The notes beneath the pieces are model-generated. The model did not search any database, was not told where the DNA came from, and saw only the letters and a list, made by a program, of their open reading frames with translations. Below are positions 1-11,384 of a stretch of DNA of 21,904 nucleotides, piece by piece; position 1 is the first letter of the stretch; each line of letters opens with the position of its first letter. Origin of the DNA: Balantidium ctenopharyngodoni (Eukaryota; Ciliophora; Litostomatea; Vestibuliferida; Balantidiidae); contig JAWNBB010006488.1 of the NCBI GenBank assembly GCA_036325645.1, forward strand, positions 1 through 21,904, in the 5' to 3' direction. Both the position numbers and the translations under genes were made by a program.

Positions 1-25
1 AATCCCCAATCCCCAATCCCCATCC
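1..25. repeat. Telomere-like (AATCCCC)3 tandem repeat at the left end
   Basis: Three perfect tandem copies of the 7-mer AATCCCC (1-21) are followed by a degenerate ATCC. The C-rich strand reads 5' to 3' inward from the left end, which is the orientation of a telomeric C-strand; the G-strand unit would be GGGGATT. Only three copies are visible, so this could be the inner edge of a telomere or a simple repeat in a C-rich upstream region. No other copy of the array is present in the window. Confidence 0.4.
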
Positions 26-138
26 ATGATTGTTTATTTCATCGTATAACTCCCAAATCTAAATCAAATATATTAGCTCTTTTAGTCTTATTCATACACA
101 TAAGTTATTCGAAAAAATATTAATTAAATATAGGCAAA
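26..138. other. 5' leader of the coiled-coil gene
   Basis: AT-rich, C-over-G DNA between the terminal repeat and the first start codon. A possible 3' splice site (ATATAG) lies just before the ATG at 139, so a leader intron is possible but unproven. Confidence 0.4.
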
Positions 139-1863
139 ATGGCCTCACTTAAGAAAAGCAACGCCACAAACTCTTCAACCAGCCTCGAAGATAAAATCAG
201 GAAACAAGCAAAGCGTTTATGCGATCAACAAGAATACATAAACATACTCGAAACCCGTGTTCTCCAATACAACCCGGAAGAGATTTTACCAATAACATCT
301 TTAAATCTTAAAAAGAAACTTTCTCGCAACTCTAATTCAATCCCATTGAAAGACGCTAAAGAGCTTCCAAAAAAGTATAACTCACTTTCCGAAACTTCGG
401 GCGTTTCTAAGGTAAATAATACAAAATCCGCAGTTAAACCACGAAGTACGATAAATTCAAATAGCATTAACAGCAGCAACCTCAACCCAGAAGAATATAT
501 TAAAATAATCAACACAATAACGGAAGAGAAAGAAAACCTTCTTTCTCAACTTAGAAATGAAATAATTACCAACGATGAACAACGAAATTACATTGAAATA
601 CTTAAACAGGCTTTAGAATCTTCTTGAGTAAAAACCGGTTTGATAGGGCTTCTCGATACACTTAAACAACAATACTACCCGAGCTCACCAAAGGAAGAAT
701 ACGCGAGAATTATTCTCGATATATCCAACATCAAACAAGCCAACGATACTCTATCAGAAGAAACAAAGAAGCAAAGTGAACAAATAAAAATCCAGAGTAT
801 ATCAATAGAAAAATACAAAACGGAAAACACGAAATTACAAACTGACCTTAAATCAATGGAATCCGACTTCAATTCCATATCTAAAGCACACTCTGAGCTA
901 GTATCAAAGAACAAAGCAAACGAAGATGAGTTGAAAACTGTATCGAAATACAACAACGAATTATCAGCTTTGAACGAAGAGCTTTCGGGGTCAAATAATT
1001 ATTTAACCGATCAAAATAAAAAACTAATAAACGATAACATCCATCTCGCAGATAATTTCGCCGCTCTGAAGCATAAAAACGACACCGATTGTAATGAGCT
1101 TAATAAGCTAATCGTGGTGAAATCCCAGTTTGATGCCTTATCAAAGGAGAGTTGAGATATTAAACAAATCAATAAAAAATTACTTTCTGAGAATAATTAT
1201 TACGCCGAACAAAACTATCATTTACAGCGCAACGTCTCAAATTTAACAAATGTCAATAACGAAAACGCCGAGTGAACAAAGGAACTAAATAAACTCAAAA
1301 GCGATTTCGAGAAACTATTCAGTGAAAAAAACAGAAACGAAGTGTTCTTCCTGGCTAAACTCGAGGCAGTCACGAAAGAAAAAAACATACTTGAGACTAT
1401 CGTTTACAAAGCGGACGCAAAGAAATATTTGTGTGATACCGCCAAACAAGAGGTGAACACGTATATTTGAGACAATAAAAAATGATACGATAAAAACAAG
1501 GAATTAAATCATGAAAATATCAAATGAGTAAACGAAAGCAAATTCTTTTCCCAGTGACTGTTCAGGATTTTGAAATCTCACATTCGTAATATCAATGTAA
1601 GGAATATCCTGTATGAATGACTGAATCTAAATGAAAAAAATATTTTATTGGCGATAGAGGTGAATAAACAAGAAAACAAGTTAAATAAATACGAAAAAGA
1701 ATGCAGATTAAAAGGAAAATTGGAAGAAAGTGAACTGAAAGTTTGAAAAACAGAGTTAATGTATACTGAAACCCAGTTAAATGAGAACAAGAAAAAAATA
1801 TGGTGATTGGAAAATGAGTTGAAGGGGTATGAAGGCGGGAATTATGAAGAAGGGAAGATGTAG
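139..1863 (+). CDS. Long coiled-coil protein, family unknown
   Basis: A 574-residue protein that starts at ATG 139 and ends at TAG 1861-1863. The frame is open throughout if TGA is sense: ten in-frame TGA codons (first at 625-627 and 1153-1155) and only one TGG. The first 120 or so residues are Ser/Asn/Lys-rich and low in complexity. The rest is charged and heptad-like with Leu, Ile and Asn at core positions. Reading TGA as Leu fills a/d positions, for example AELTKELNKL near residue 380 and KVLKTELMY near residue 535, which supports Leu over Trp. No catalytic motif, signal peptide or membrane segment is visible. A cytoskeletal, centrosomal or scaffold role is a guess from the coiled coil alone. 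It converges on the next gene across a 714-base spacer. Confidence 0.85.
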
Positions 1864-2577
1864 GTGTGATTTATAGTTTTTTTATTATGAGTTTTTATAA
1901 ACAAGAAATAGTTGAGTTTGACTTTGTTAATTGCTCTATTGTGTAAATGCGCAACACTCAGCTTGAAGTGTTATCTTGATATCAAATGTTGTGAGTGGTA
2001 TATTAAAGAATATTGTATGGAGCAAGTGTGATTTAAACATTTTAAAAGAAAGCGATTGAATTGTGAAATGAGTAAAACATACAAAATAGAAATATTTAAA
2101 AAGGTTATGATATGTGGATAATTAAGGAGAGGATGGATATTTGCAAATAGAAAAAATTATTAGTGTAATGAAACAATGCAATGTATATCACACAAGAGAA
2201 ACACTTCAAAATAAGGGAACATCGACAATGTGAATACAAATCGCGTCGTTTTTAAAGTAATTAAATATTCAAAATGTAATTTCAACTTTTAAAAACAATG
2301 GAAACTCAAATTATTTTTAGAGTCAAAATAGTGATTTGATGTATGCGATCGCTATCGTTCATTATTTATAATTGTGCACACAATATAATAAAAACAACTT
2401 CCTATTTTATTCTTTTCATTAGAATATACATAATGATAATCTTATCATAGACATACAATCCAATTATTTATGTGTACCTAAGTAAAGTGCACTTTTATTT
2501 GTCCACATTTAAAAAATCATAAAGTTACATAACTAACTAACTAAAACCTGGATGTCCCTTTCATTTATTATATCGAG
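1864..2577. other. Convergent spacer
   Basis: AT-rich DNA between two convergent genes. The plus strand is G/purine-rich to about 2300 and then C/pyrimidine-rich. It contains a small perfect hairpin (AACACT at 1953-1958 pairing with AGTGTT at 1967-1972) and the palindrome TTGATATCAA at about 1977-1986. No coding or RNA gene is recognised. Confidence 0.5.
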
Positions 2578-3561
2578 CTATGAATATTTCAATTGCCTTG
2601 GAACGTTATTTCCCCTTTTACCATCATTTCACGTTTCTTTCATTTTTTCAGGAAACATTTTCTTTCCAAATACAACTCTTTCGTTCCCCGTATTGTCATT
2701 GCAATCTTCAATGTGCACATTTGAAGCTGGTATTTCATCCCTTTGTTTCTTCCCTTTTCTACTTTTGAATACATTATATTCATTGCGACTTTCCATATTG
2801 CACTTCGATTTATTACGTCCTTTCTGTTTGTTTTTCTGTTCATTATCCACATTTCTCGTACAACTTCCCGGTAAACACGCGATTTTTGATGAGTAATCGC
2901 TATTCATTTTCATAGTTCAACTGCTTTTATGCAGAGTTTCATTACATCTATTTCTCTCAATTTTTTCTCTTTTAATCCCGCCGGGGAGTCCATATATTTG
3001 CGTCGTGTATTTATAGTATCTATACTTAGATTCTTTAGTATGTTGCTTATACGGCTCATTATTTTTTAACTCTTCGTTTTCATAATGTAATTTAAAATTT
3101 GTTCTATCGTAATTCCAATCTACTTTTATCGATGATGTCTTGGCTTGTTCATCATAATACAGTCAAGAATTACGGGCGTTTGGACTCAATAACCCACTGC
3201 TTTTGTTCTTTAAATTCGCTAAACTGTGATTTGCTTTCAACCTGGGTTCACCGCTTATTTCTCCAGAGCATAATGGAATAATCGTTGAATTCTGTTGACT
3301 TACCATTTTTCTATGGATTTTCGGCTTTGGGTTGCTGCACGAGGTAATCACAGACGATTTAGTCGCCGGTTGATAATTTTTCAAAGTTCCTTTTATTTCA
3401 TAATTTACATTTTCATGTGGATTGAAATTGCGAGGATTTGGATTTGGAGAAAATGAAAATAGCCTTCCATTGCCAAACGAGCTATATTATATATATTGAA
3501 TATGATATTGAAGTAACAGGGTAAATAATGTGATGTACTTTGTTTCCACGCAGTATTTCAT
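2578..3561 (-). CDS. Basic, Asn/Ser/Lys-rich hypothetical protein with probable 36-nt intron
   Basis: From ATG 3559-3561 to TAG 2578-2580 on the minus strand, about 315 residues after removing the proposed intron at 3482-3517. Three in-frame TGA codons are read as Leu; one TGG gives a Trp. The product is hydrophilic and basic, rich in Lys, Asn, Ser and Tyr, with no signal peptide, membrane span or domain I recognise. The short first exon encodes MKYCVETKYITLF and joins in frame to a long open frame that has no ATG of its own for over 40 codons, which is why I infer the upstream exon. A single TAA inside the proposed intron would otherwise interrupt the frame. The start and intron are the least certain parts; the long frame from about 3480 down to 2578 is well supported by its continuity across TGA. 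Confidence 0.65.
3482..3517 (-). other. Probable 36-nt intron in the hypothetical gene
   Basis: On the minus strand this segment begins GTTACT and ends ATATAG, is AT-rich, and contains the only in-frame TAA between the upstream ATG and the long open frame. Its length is a multiple of three, so splicing is not needed to keep phase, only to remove the stop. The donor is weak compared with GTAAGC in the TVP23 gene. Confidence 0.5.
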
Positions 3562-3767
3562 TTTATTCGTTAATAATTATTAATACTTCATGTTTAATTA
3601 AATATTATTTTTATTGAAACTGAATATGTTCATGTGTGCATGTTTCTGGTCGGTGTAATGTATGGTTTCTTTATTAGATGTTTAAACGGCGTTCGTAGAA
3701 ATCGTATCGGAATAATATGAAAATACTGTTAAACACTGTAAAAATAATAAATGTATCAAAGACATTT
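3562..3767. other. Short spacer between two minus-strand genes
   Basis: About 200 bases of AT-rich DNA between the stop of the M8 peptidase gene and the start of the hypothetical gene. No other element is recognised. Confidence 0.5.
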
Positions 3768-5456
3768 TTATTTATATTGATCAACACAACCGAATTTGCA
3801 TTTATACTTGTCATTGCATATTTTATCGGGATCCGGGCACTGTATTTTACCCTTATATCCTCTCACATCAACCTCGTCATATTCCTTCTCACACTTCACC
3901 TTGCTCTCAACCTTTCCTTCTGCAATGACAAATAATTCACCGTTTTCACATTGATATTCAATACACATCGCTTGATATTCTTTACTTCAATCGGGCTTCA
4001 CCTTCTTCATCAATGGGTTCTTCATATAATTCGCGCCTCGATTTCATTCGGCGTCTTCCGATTGATTCAAGTTCACATCCTCTTCACTCTCCTTTTCAAC
4101 TCGTCAATTATTTAATGACTGGATATTCCCCATCATACAGGCGCAATTCGCGCATATCTTCTCAACCTTCGTTAATGTACTATTATTACCATATCTACAG
4201 CTCCCACCATAATAATTCTGCCCATTTTTCGACTCGATAGGTATTGGGCATTTATCCGTTCACATATCCGACCCCCCGATATTCTGATCACGAAAGTACT
4301 TTTCATAATCATTCAATTGTCCTCGCTCATATTTCCTTCCCCTACAATTCGCACGGAAAATATTTCCGGTAGAGCAAACAGGATAATTTCATTGAGTACA
4401 GAAAGAATTATCAAAATCGGTTTTGACTCTCGAGTCCGCGTTTTCGTGAACACATTGAATCGATGTATTGAAGAACCCGCACCCCGAGTTCTTACCCCAG
4501 ATAAATAAATTACTTAAATTATAATTTGGTTTATACCACCCACTGTCCTCGAATAAAGCTAATGTTATATTAGATATTCAATTCTCGCCGTAGGAATCCC
4601 CGATCATATAGTCAGTATTCATATATTTTTTCGACCAATGCCCTCCGGCAGTTCCACTGCCTCCGTTATATTCTCAAGGAATACCTTGAATGTCAGAGCA
4701 ATTGAAATGCTCACTCGCATGTTTAATAACATTCTTAGATTTTATTACCGTTATTCGTCGGTTGTCGTTGTTGTTCCCTTGTTCTCGGCGAAGATTATCG
4801 ATAATATCAGAGAATTTAACATCATTCACTTCATCATCGATGAAATCCCGAAACAATCCCTCATTGAAAACGAGGACATGCGAGAGCTCGTGCAGCGCAA
4901 GCCACGCCATGTAATCAATAGCAACGTCATTTTCAATTTTTAAATCAGGTTTAAATTGAATGTACCCTGCAACGGGGCGATGTGTGATCGCGTCTTGAAG
5001 ACAATGAATCGCCGCTGCTTCGATATGGTTTTTAAGGTAAAATCCCGTTGTGTCAATCGATACGAAAATCACGAGATCAGCGTCAACGCCTTCCGTTTTG
5101 TATTTCTCCGGGATGATGATATCATCACAAGACGTCGCGTTTCATTTCAGCGTGTTCTTACCCGATGTCACCGATTTCACCGTTCACAACGTTTCAAGAA
5201 CTTCCTTCGTTTTAGGTAGAACTTTCTCTTTTCAATCATCGTAATCCTTCTTATTGATAAGTGAAATATTGTTCTCGATTTGCGAGAAATCCCAATGGAT
5301 TCTCAATGAGGACCACTTTGAGTTTATTCAACTTCGGCTAGTTTCGTTATTTTGGTTTATTCAAATACGTTTCGCTTTCTTGAGGTAGTCGAACCCACAT
5401 TTTTCTCAAGTTGAGTAAAGAGTTACAATAAGAACGTAGAGTGATAAATACTTCAT
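3768..5456 (-). CDS. Secreted leishmanolysin-like (GP63, peptidase family M8) metallopeptidase
   Basis: A 562-residue protein from ATG 5454-5456 to TAA 3768-3770. It is a zinc metallopeptidase of family M8, probably secreted or surface-exposed. An N-terminal signal peptide (MKYLSLYVLIVTLYS) is followed by the M8 motif KWSSLRIH, then HELSH at residues 189-193 (zinc ligands and catalytic Glu), the third zinc His in GTAGGHW at residue 273, and the Met-turn Met at 284. The 11-residue His-to-Met spacing matches GP63. The EDSGWY motif follows, then a Cys-rich C-terminal region of the kind seen in protist family members. No C-terminal membrane span or obvious GPI signal is seen. Thirteen in-frame TGA codons are present; the one at 4674-4676 falls on the Leu of the family pattern LE..GG.GTAG.HW, while the Trp of SGWY and HW are TGG. 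The gene lies 103 bases downstream of the RING/DUSP gene on the same strand. Confidence 0.92.
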
Positions 5457-5559
5457 TTGTAATTGATATTAAATTAATGTTATAGTGTTTTATATTTAAT
5501 TTATATTCAACGCCGCTATAATCCCGAGGAAACATTTCCACATTTTTGCTTTCTCTGGT
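5457..5559. other. Short spacer between the RING/DUSP and M8 genes
   Basis: A 103-base AT-rich gap between two minus-strand genes. It must hold the 3' end of one and the 5' leader of the other. No separate element is seen. Confidence 0.5.
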
Positions 5560-7428
5560 TTACTTATCACCTGCGTTATTTACATCTTTGTTCAAATTAT
5601 CAAATTCATCGCTTTGTTTCCTATTGCCACAATCGTAATTACACCCATTTGAATCAATGGAACTTTTCTTATCCGTCGGAATATCCGTGAACAACCCTTT
5701 TATTTGACTGTATGTTTTATACTCGTTGTCAACGATACTTTCTCATGTATTGTATATGTTATGATTATCAATGCTATTTCATCGAATCGCGGGTCCTCCG
5801 TTGTAATTCAAGCTAAGTCAGTCCCAGATTAAATCATTGACTACAATATAGTTTTTATTTTTCACTCAGTTCTTTTTTAACCGGTACTTATCCTTATCTA
5901 TCTTATCCGCTATGTTTAGGTTCGTAACTGGCCCTGGCGGGAGAACCCCAACGATTCGATTCCGCGATATGTTCTTTAAATCGTTGCTTACACTGTTAAC
6001 ACTGGTATCGTTGGTGATATACGCTTTCCATAATCAAAACCATTCGATATCAATTGCATAGAACTTCCCAGTTGAACTCCTTTCTTTGAGCAGGGTTTGA
6101 AATTCTTGCCCTTCTTCTTTTCTCCTTCGTGTGAACAGTTTAATATCTTTATCGCTTATTTCAGCGGAGTCTTGCTTATAGCTATTGTACACATCGGGCA
6201 ACGTTTCTATTCTCCGGTAAAGCCCACATGAAGAACATTTAACATCGTTGATATTGTTCTTCGTTTGTCCACAGATACAAGGCCAATTATTCTCAATGCA
6301 AAGGATGTTTTTAATCGAGGGTAATTCGTTATCTATTTCCAAGAACTCAACTTCAAGGTGATATGCCTCTTGTATCGCAGTGAAAAGTCTTTCCTTTTTA
6401 TCGGAGTTTAGTCCGATGTTCATAGAATACATTTCGAATTCTCAGTTATAATTAATGAAGTTACTTAACTGAACTTGAATTTTATTTATTTTATCAATCG
6501 AGTGCAATGCCCCGTTCTCGTTCAAAGCGCTGATTTCAATTAAATCGTTTTCTAATTTTATCAACTGATCGTTAAGGGTCTTCAGCTCAGTTCAATGCGT
6601 GTTTATTTTTGTGCGTTGCTCCGCAACGCATTGCTTAAGGAGTTGATCTGCGTCGTTATGGTAAAACCGGATGAGACTATAAAAGTAATTAAATACTTTT
6701 TCGATTTTGAGCTTGTTTGTCTTCTCAAACGCGTGGAGGTACTTGTCGAAAAACTCCTGGATCTTTTCGATTTCGTTCTTTGTTAAACATACTTTGATGT
6801 TATTTAAATCGATTTTCCGTTTTATTTCCTTAAGTATCGAACGAAGTGGGTAGGTTTTTCAAGGACTTTCGTTGATACACTTATCGCAGAATTGTAGATT
6901 CGTTCCCGCGGCGTAGGAGTGAATGGGGAGATTATGTTTATCGCAATTTTTCGCGAAGTCGAAATTGAAATCAGAGTCGTAATTTGAGGAAATGTTTTTG
7001 TTTCGTGGTTCGATGTTATCGTTGCTTTTGAGGATGAAACCGCTTTTGAGTTGAGGAATGTTCGTGTTGAGCTGGTTCATGCCGGTTATCATAGGCATAA
7101 AGTTTGCGTTTTGTAAGAGCATCGCGTCTGAGTCGAGCATTATCGAGTTTTTCATATTGGTTTTATTGTTGATTCACGCGGCACGTTTGGTTTCGAGTTT
7201 ATCTACGATACGGAGAAGATTGTAGTTTTTAATAAGGTTATTTATATTAGCCTCATTCGTAATGTCGTGAAACGCGTTGCACGTTGGACATTGGAATTTC
7301 TTGTTGAGACTCCGACATTTGGTTAATATTGAAATTCAACATTCTTCGCAGAAAGTGTGTCCACAGGCTAATCAACGTGGCGTTCGAATGGAGGAATTCC
7401 ATTCGAGAAGGCAAATATCACATTCCAT
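5560..7428 (-). CDS. RING finger / B-box-like / RanBP2-type zinc finger / DUSP protein, probable E3 ubiquitin ligase
   Basis: A 622-residue protein from ATG 7426-7428 to TAA 5560-5562. The N-terminus is a complete C3HC4 RING: C3, C6, C22, H24, C27, C30, C47 and C50. A shortened B-box-like zinc motif lies at about residues 162-184 (CDKH...CDKC), followed by a Lys/Glu/Leu-rich helical stretch that is probably coiled coil. A RanBP2-type finger (W382, then CIC and C398, C401) comes next, with one residue fewer than usual between the first two Cys. The C-terminal part is a DUSP domain at about residues 455-575, with WF..WK.Y, PGP, a Leu-V-x(3)-NY segment and YNGGPAI. RING implies E2-dependent ubiquitin transfer; RanBP2-type fingers can bind ubiquitin or RNA; DUSP is normally found in ubiquitin-specific proteases, but no protease domain is present. 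Eleven in-frame TGA codons occur, several at Leu positions of RING and DUSP. Substrate is unknown. Confidence 0.88.
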
Positions 7429-7860
7429 AAATTTAATAATTACGAAAACAAATATTCGAAGTTGAATTATTTAGTATAGTATTGGTTTATCGGGGTCTAA
7501 TAATTATATGAGTTACAAGTTAACTAAGTGCAATGTACATTCGGGAGAAAAGAAAAAGATTTGATATTTAAGGGATATTTACTATAAATGAATGAAAAAT
7601 AAGGTCATTCAAAGGGTATTGTGTATTAGAAATGTATTACAAGAACATACCCTAAAAGAAATTAATTAATTATGCAGAGAATTACCTTAATGAATAGATA
7701 GAGAATTATTGTGAATTGAACATTAATTATTAGACAAGTCCTCAAAGGAGAATTGTGAATGAGATAATGATTTTGTGTTTTTTATTTTATTTATCTTTAA
7801 GATAAACATTTATCTCAAGCGTAATTGTGATTTGTATTGAATAGCGGGTATAACGACATG

Positions 7861-7889
7861 TTCATATTCATATTCATATTCATATTCAT
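7861..7889. repeat. (TTCATA) hexamer tandem repeat
   Basis: Four full copies of TTCATA plus a partial fifth (TTCAT), perfect. It lies in the spacer downstream of the LRR gene. Confidence 0.9.
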
Positions 7890-7998
7890 CAAAATAAAAA
7901 TTAAAATCAGAAGAAACGTTTTGATATTCAGTTACTAAATAACATTCACATGTCTTGATATGTTAATCACTACATTTACTTTACCAAATGTAACTTAC

Positions 7999-8034
7999 CT
8001 CCTCCTCCTTCTCCTTCCCCTCCTCCTCCTCCCA
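7999..8034. repeat. CCT-rich pyrimidine tract
   Basis: An almost pure C/T tract of imperfect CCT units. The minus strand is GGA-rich and would encode a Gly-rich low-complexity string, which I do not treat as a gene. Confidence 0.75.
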
Positions 8035-8229
8035 TCGACACCGAATACATTCACGTTTAGTTCGTGTCATATCATCGCTGAAATATCATTAACTTAATTC
8101 ATAACTCAAATCCTCTTATAAACCCTTCAATTCCAATACCTTTCGTAATCATCATATCAATCTCCTTCCACAATAAAACAATCCCAATTAAATATCATTC
8201 TTCATTCCTAATATCATCGCCTCTACCTT

Positions 8230-10335
8230 TTAGCACCTTAAACACTCTCCGAAAACACTCTTCAACTCCTTTTTCACCTCCTTATCAATCTCGATCTTCG
8301 CTAAATAAATATTCCTCAACACCACGAAATTCCTCCCTTTCGCGATTCATTTCCTGAAACTCATCTCGGAAATATTTCCATTCCCAATCAAATTCAATTT
8401 CTGACAACACACGATGAACTGGTCATTCTCCAAGAGTCTCATTATTAAATCATTTCCGATATTACACTCCCTTAAATTGAGGGACGCCAACTTAGGATTC
8501 CGTTCTATTCACTTTGCTCAATAAGTGCAAGACTGGTCATCGAAAAGTAAATATGAAAAATCGAGTTTTTCTAATTTCTTCAGCTTAAAGATGCTTCATA
8601 TCAGTCACTTTATTTCTTCTGTTTTTATTTCCTTATTCGTTCCTATCTTTCAACATTCTAAATCCTCGTACGTTTCCAACACGTCACACAGGCTTCTTCA
8701 TGCCTGAATGGGGAAATAATTATTTTTGATATTCAATACCTTTCACTTCAGTCCCCGTAGTCCGATGATAATATTCAATACATTTATTCGACAATTCGCG
8801 ATATTCAGTGCAATTAATTTCGGTGATGCCTGTCACAAGAACATGAAGTACGTGCCGGGTGAAGCATCAAATCAACTGTTTTTAATATTTAAACTATAAA
8901 ACCCGCATTTTATATCCGCATCATCAAGGACTTTCGTTATAATCGCATTGAAAAAATCGTAAATATTTGACGTGTTTTTCATTTCCAAATGCGACAATTG
9001 CGTCATACGCGTTCACAATGAATTCATATGATCTCCTGCGAACAACCCCCGAACGCTCATGTTATTCAATCGCAACACTGTTAATGAATGCAGCGGTACA
9101 CATCTAACGAACTCGTAAAGCGAGGGAAAGGTTCGAGATTGGTTATCGAAGTGAAATTCCCGGATTAAATTGAAATTGTTAAAGCAGAGTAAATCGTCCA
9201 TGTTGACATTCCCATGATAATTCGAGATTTTTCATGTTGATAATAAAGGCAGTTTTCTCGCTAATGCGCTTATTTTTGTATAATATTCGATTGGTATATC
9301 ATAGTTAGTCATTGTTATTTTCTTAATATTCAGAGCCTGTTTCTCACAGTTGATCACAGCGTTGATTCATCCTTCACAAGGGTAACCTTTGATGTTTATA
9401 GTATCCAAGTCGAGATTATTAAATATTGAAGTAAAATTATCAGTGTCGACAGTGTTGATTCTTCAATGCTTTAAATTTTTACACTGGCAAATACTGGGAA
9501 CTCAGGCGTTGAACGCGTTAAGTGACTGTCTCTCGCTGGTATAATAACCAGTGATTGTTAGTTTTACAATGTTCATTGGGTTCATTAATATACTGTTTGA
9601 AACCGCCTTTCAATCGCAGTCTTTACTAATCAAACCTTTCATCGTTATTGATATCGTTTTCATTCTCTTCGCAGTGTGAATCAAAGAATAATAATTAACA
9701 AACTTATCAAACTCCTTTCCTTCAACACCTCAACTCAGTGCGCTATAACAAAAGACGTTTACATAAGACAGAAACAGTGCTTGACATTGGTTCAATTGCT
9801 CACCCCGATTGATGAAATTATTAATTTTATGGAAATCGAAATGTATCTTCGGTAAAGCTTTATTGTCGCATCACGTCTCTCAACGTGGAACGAGTGTATT
9901 AATGCAACTGCTATTTAAATCGGTTATTGTTATTATTTTCCAAGGGTAGTAATTGACGAGTCAATCCGTTCAAGTTGTTTCAGAGACGTTGGTCAGTGCC
10001 ATTTTAGCCAATTCAAAGAGTTGGTTGAAAGATCAGCGAGTGATGTCGTAGTTTTTTTTCAAAAGGAAATTGTAGATTATGTAATTGTTGATGTTGATCC
10101 CGAGACGGGATTGAAATTGCTTTGAATAACGGATTCATTTGAGGTAGTGCAAAGGCTTTGTAAAAGCATAAGAGAATAAATTGTGAATGATATACCGGTT
10201 AGATAAACGTAACAAAGAGATTTGTTTTGCTTTTGGTTTCGTTGGTTTTACTTTCACGTTGGGATTTCGTAGTTTTGAAAGTGTGTTTTTCTGGGGAGGT
10301 TTGCGTGATGAGGTTGTTGATAAATTATTTTTCAT
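8230..10335 (-). CDS. Leucine-rich-repeat protein with F-box-like N-terminus
   Basis: A 701-residue protein from ATG 10333-10335 to TAA 8230-8232, one uninterrupted frame if about 24 TGA codons are sense. The first 35 residues are basic and Pro-rich. Residues about 45-75 (IIHNLFSYAF, then KPLHYLK) resemble the short helical F-box-like starts found in many protist LRR proteins; this is a weak resemblance. The rest has irregular leucine-rich repeats, clearest in the second half: VLRLNN, HLEMKN, ALNIANCRI, VLNIKNNYF, LECLKIG, KLDFSYL, SLNLRECNIG. Repeats work best when TGA is Leu (GLKLKVLNIKNN, ECLKIG, STLKISN). LRR domains bind proteins; a substrate-receptor role in an SCF-type ligase is possible only if the F-box is real. 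No signal peptide or membrane span is seen. It is divergent from PWP1 across a 1.17-kb spacer. Confidence 0.85.
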
Positions 10336-10600
10336 TTATACTTTGGAGATTAAGTGTATACGCGGGTGAAAGAAATATATAATTACGAACGAATTATAAC
10401 GTGTTCACATAGGAAATGAAAGGAATTAATAAAGCACGTGTTAAATGAATACCTTGAATATAGTGAGATATAAAGTAATGAAAAGTAGTTGAATATCAAA
10501 GGAAAGTAAATAGTCAGAATGTTATATTTGTTTTAGTACAACCAATGAAACAGTTCTTAAGAAGAAAGGAAAATGAAAAGAGTATTCGAGTATCGTGACA

Positions 10601-10630
10601 GTTACCGTTATCGTTATTGTTATTGTTATT
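10601..10630. repeat. (GTTAYY) hexamer repeat
   Basis: Five consecutive hexamers of the form GTTAYY: GTTACC, GTTATC, then GTTATT three times. A graded microsatellite. Confidence 0.85.
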
Positions 10631-10955
10631 ATTCCGACTTATTTTCCTTCAAAGTTATTCATGTGGAAGTGTCTTCGGAGGAAAGTGATTTAATCAACAC
10701 GGTATAACCACCATGAAAGTCATATCCCAATTGAAATAATTATAATTTCGGGTTTTATTTCTCGATCCTTGAATTGAAAAAATATAAAAGATAAAAGTGA
10801 TTTGAACTTCCTATGCTCAAAGGAAACATAAAATAATGATATGAAAATACTATTTAATCAATAGTAATACTTATTAAAACGCTCAACAATACCATAAACA
10901 TTAACATTATTTTTATACTTTCTCCTCTTCTTATTTACCCCTTTTCGATAATAAA

Positions 10956-10980
10956 CAATAATAATAATAATAATAATATT
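10956..10980. repeat. (AAT)n microsatellite
   Basis: An uninterrupted AAT/ATA triplet run in the middle of the divergent spacer. Confidence 0.85.
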
Positions 10981-11334
10981 CATATATTTTACTTTGATTC
11001 ACTCATATTCAAAATATAAAAACAATTCCAAATTATTTCCATATTCAAACCAAAACCTTATCTCCATCACCACTCTCCATAACAACGAACATTTAATTTC
11101 TTCTTTCATCCACCTCATCATCCCACACTGACAAGTTCTTTCCTCCCCCACTAACACCCTCTCAACAAACAAACAAGACAAAACATTCTTTTATTCACCC
11201 TAACTCAATAACTCAATCACTCAATTATTTATTATCAAATGTATTTAAAATTAAATAATTATTTATCTTATTATTTACCTAAAATACTCCAACAACAACC
11301 TCAATGTCAAGCAGTATAATCACAAGTTTATTTT

Positions 11335-11384
11335 GGGTCCGTAAAAACTGGGCCCGTTCAATCCCTCTTGAGTACGAGCGGACA
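11335..11384 (+). promoter_or_regulatory. GC-rich foldable element upstream of PWP1
   Basis: A compact GC-rich island in AT-rich DNA about 120-170 bases before the PWP1 start. GGGTCC (11335-11340) can pair fully with GGGCCC (11350-11355), counting one G-U, around a 9-base loop. Alternatively GTCCG (11337-11341) is perfectly complementary to CGGAC near 11380. The two pairings exclude each other, so it could be a leader structure, a small RNA gene or chance. Confidence 0.35.

Larger units (their letters stand above)
7429..8229. other. Spacer with skew switch and simple repeats
   Basis: About 800 bases between two minus-strand genes. The plus strand is G/purine-rich near 7430-7760 and strongly C-rich from about 7980. 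It contains a TTCATA tandem repeat and a CCT-rich tract, listed separately. No convincing gene is seen. Confidence 0.5.

Noticed and set aside
139..1863. Many frameshifted pseudogenes or assembly errors
   Set aside because: The interruptions are only TGA, never TAA or TAG, and the frame never shifts. Decay or sequencing error would not be limited to one codon.
1953..1986. Transcription terminator hairpin after the coiled-coil gene
   Set aside because: The 6-bp stem is real, but hairpin termination is not expected in a eukaryotic nucleus and no T-tract follows. Chance is likely in AT-rich DNA.
4317..5244. Plus-strand open frames opposite the M8 peptidase gene
   Set aside because: They are antisense shadows of a frame with a complete M8 active site.
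7980..8034. Gly-rich small protein on the minus strand
   Set aside because: It is only the translation of a GGA-rich simple repeat and is very short.
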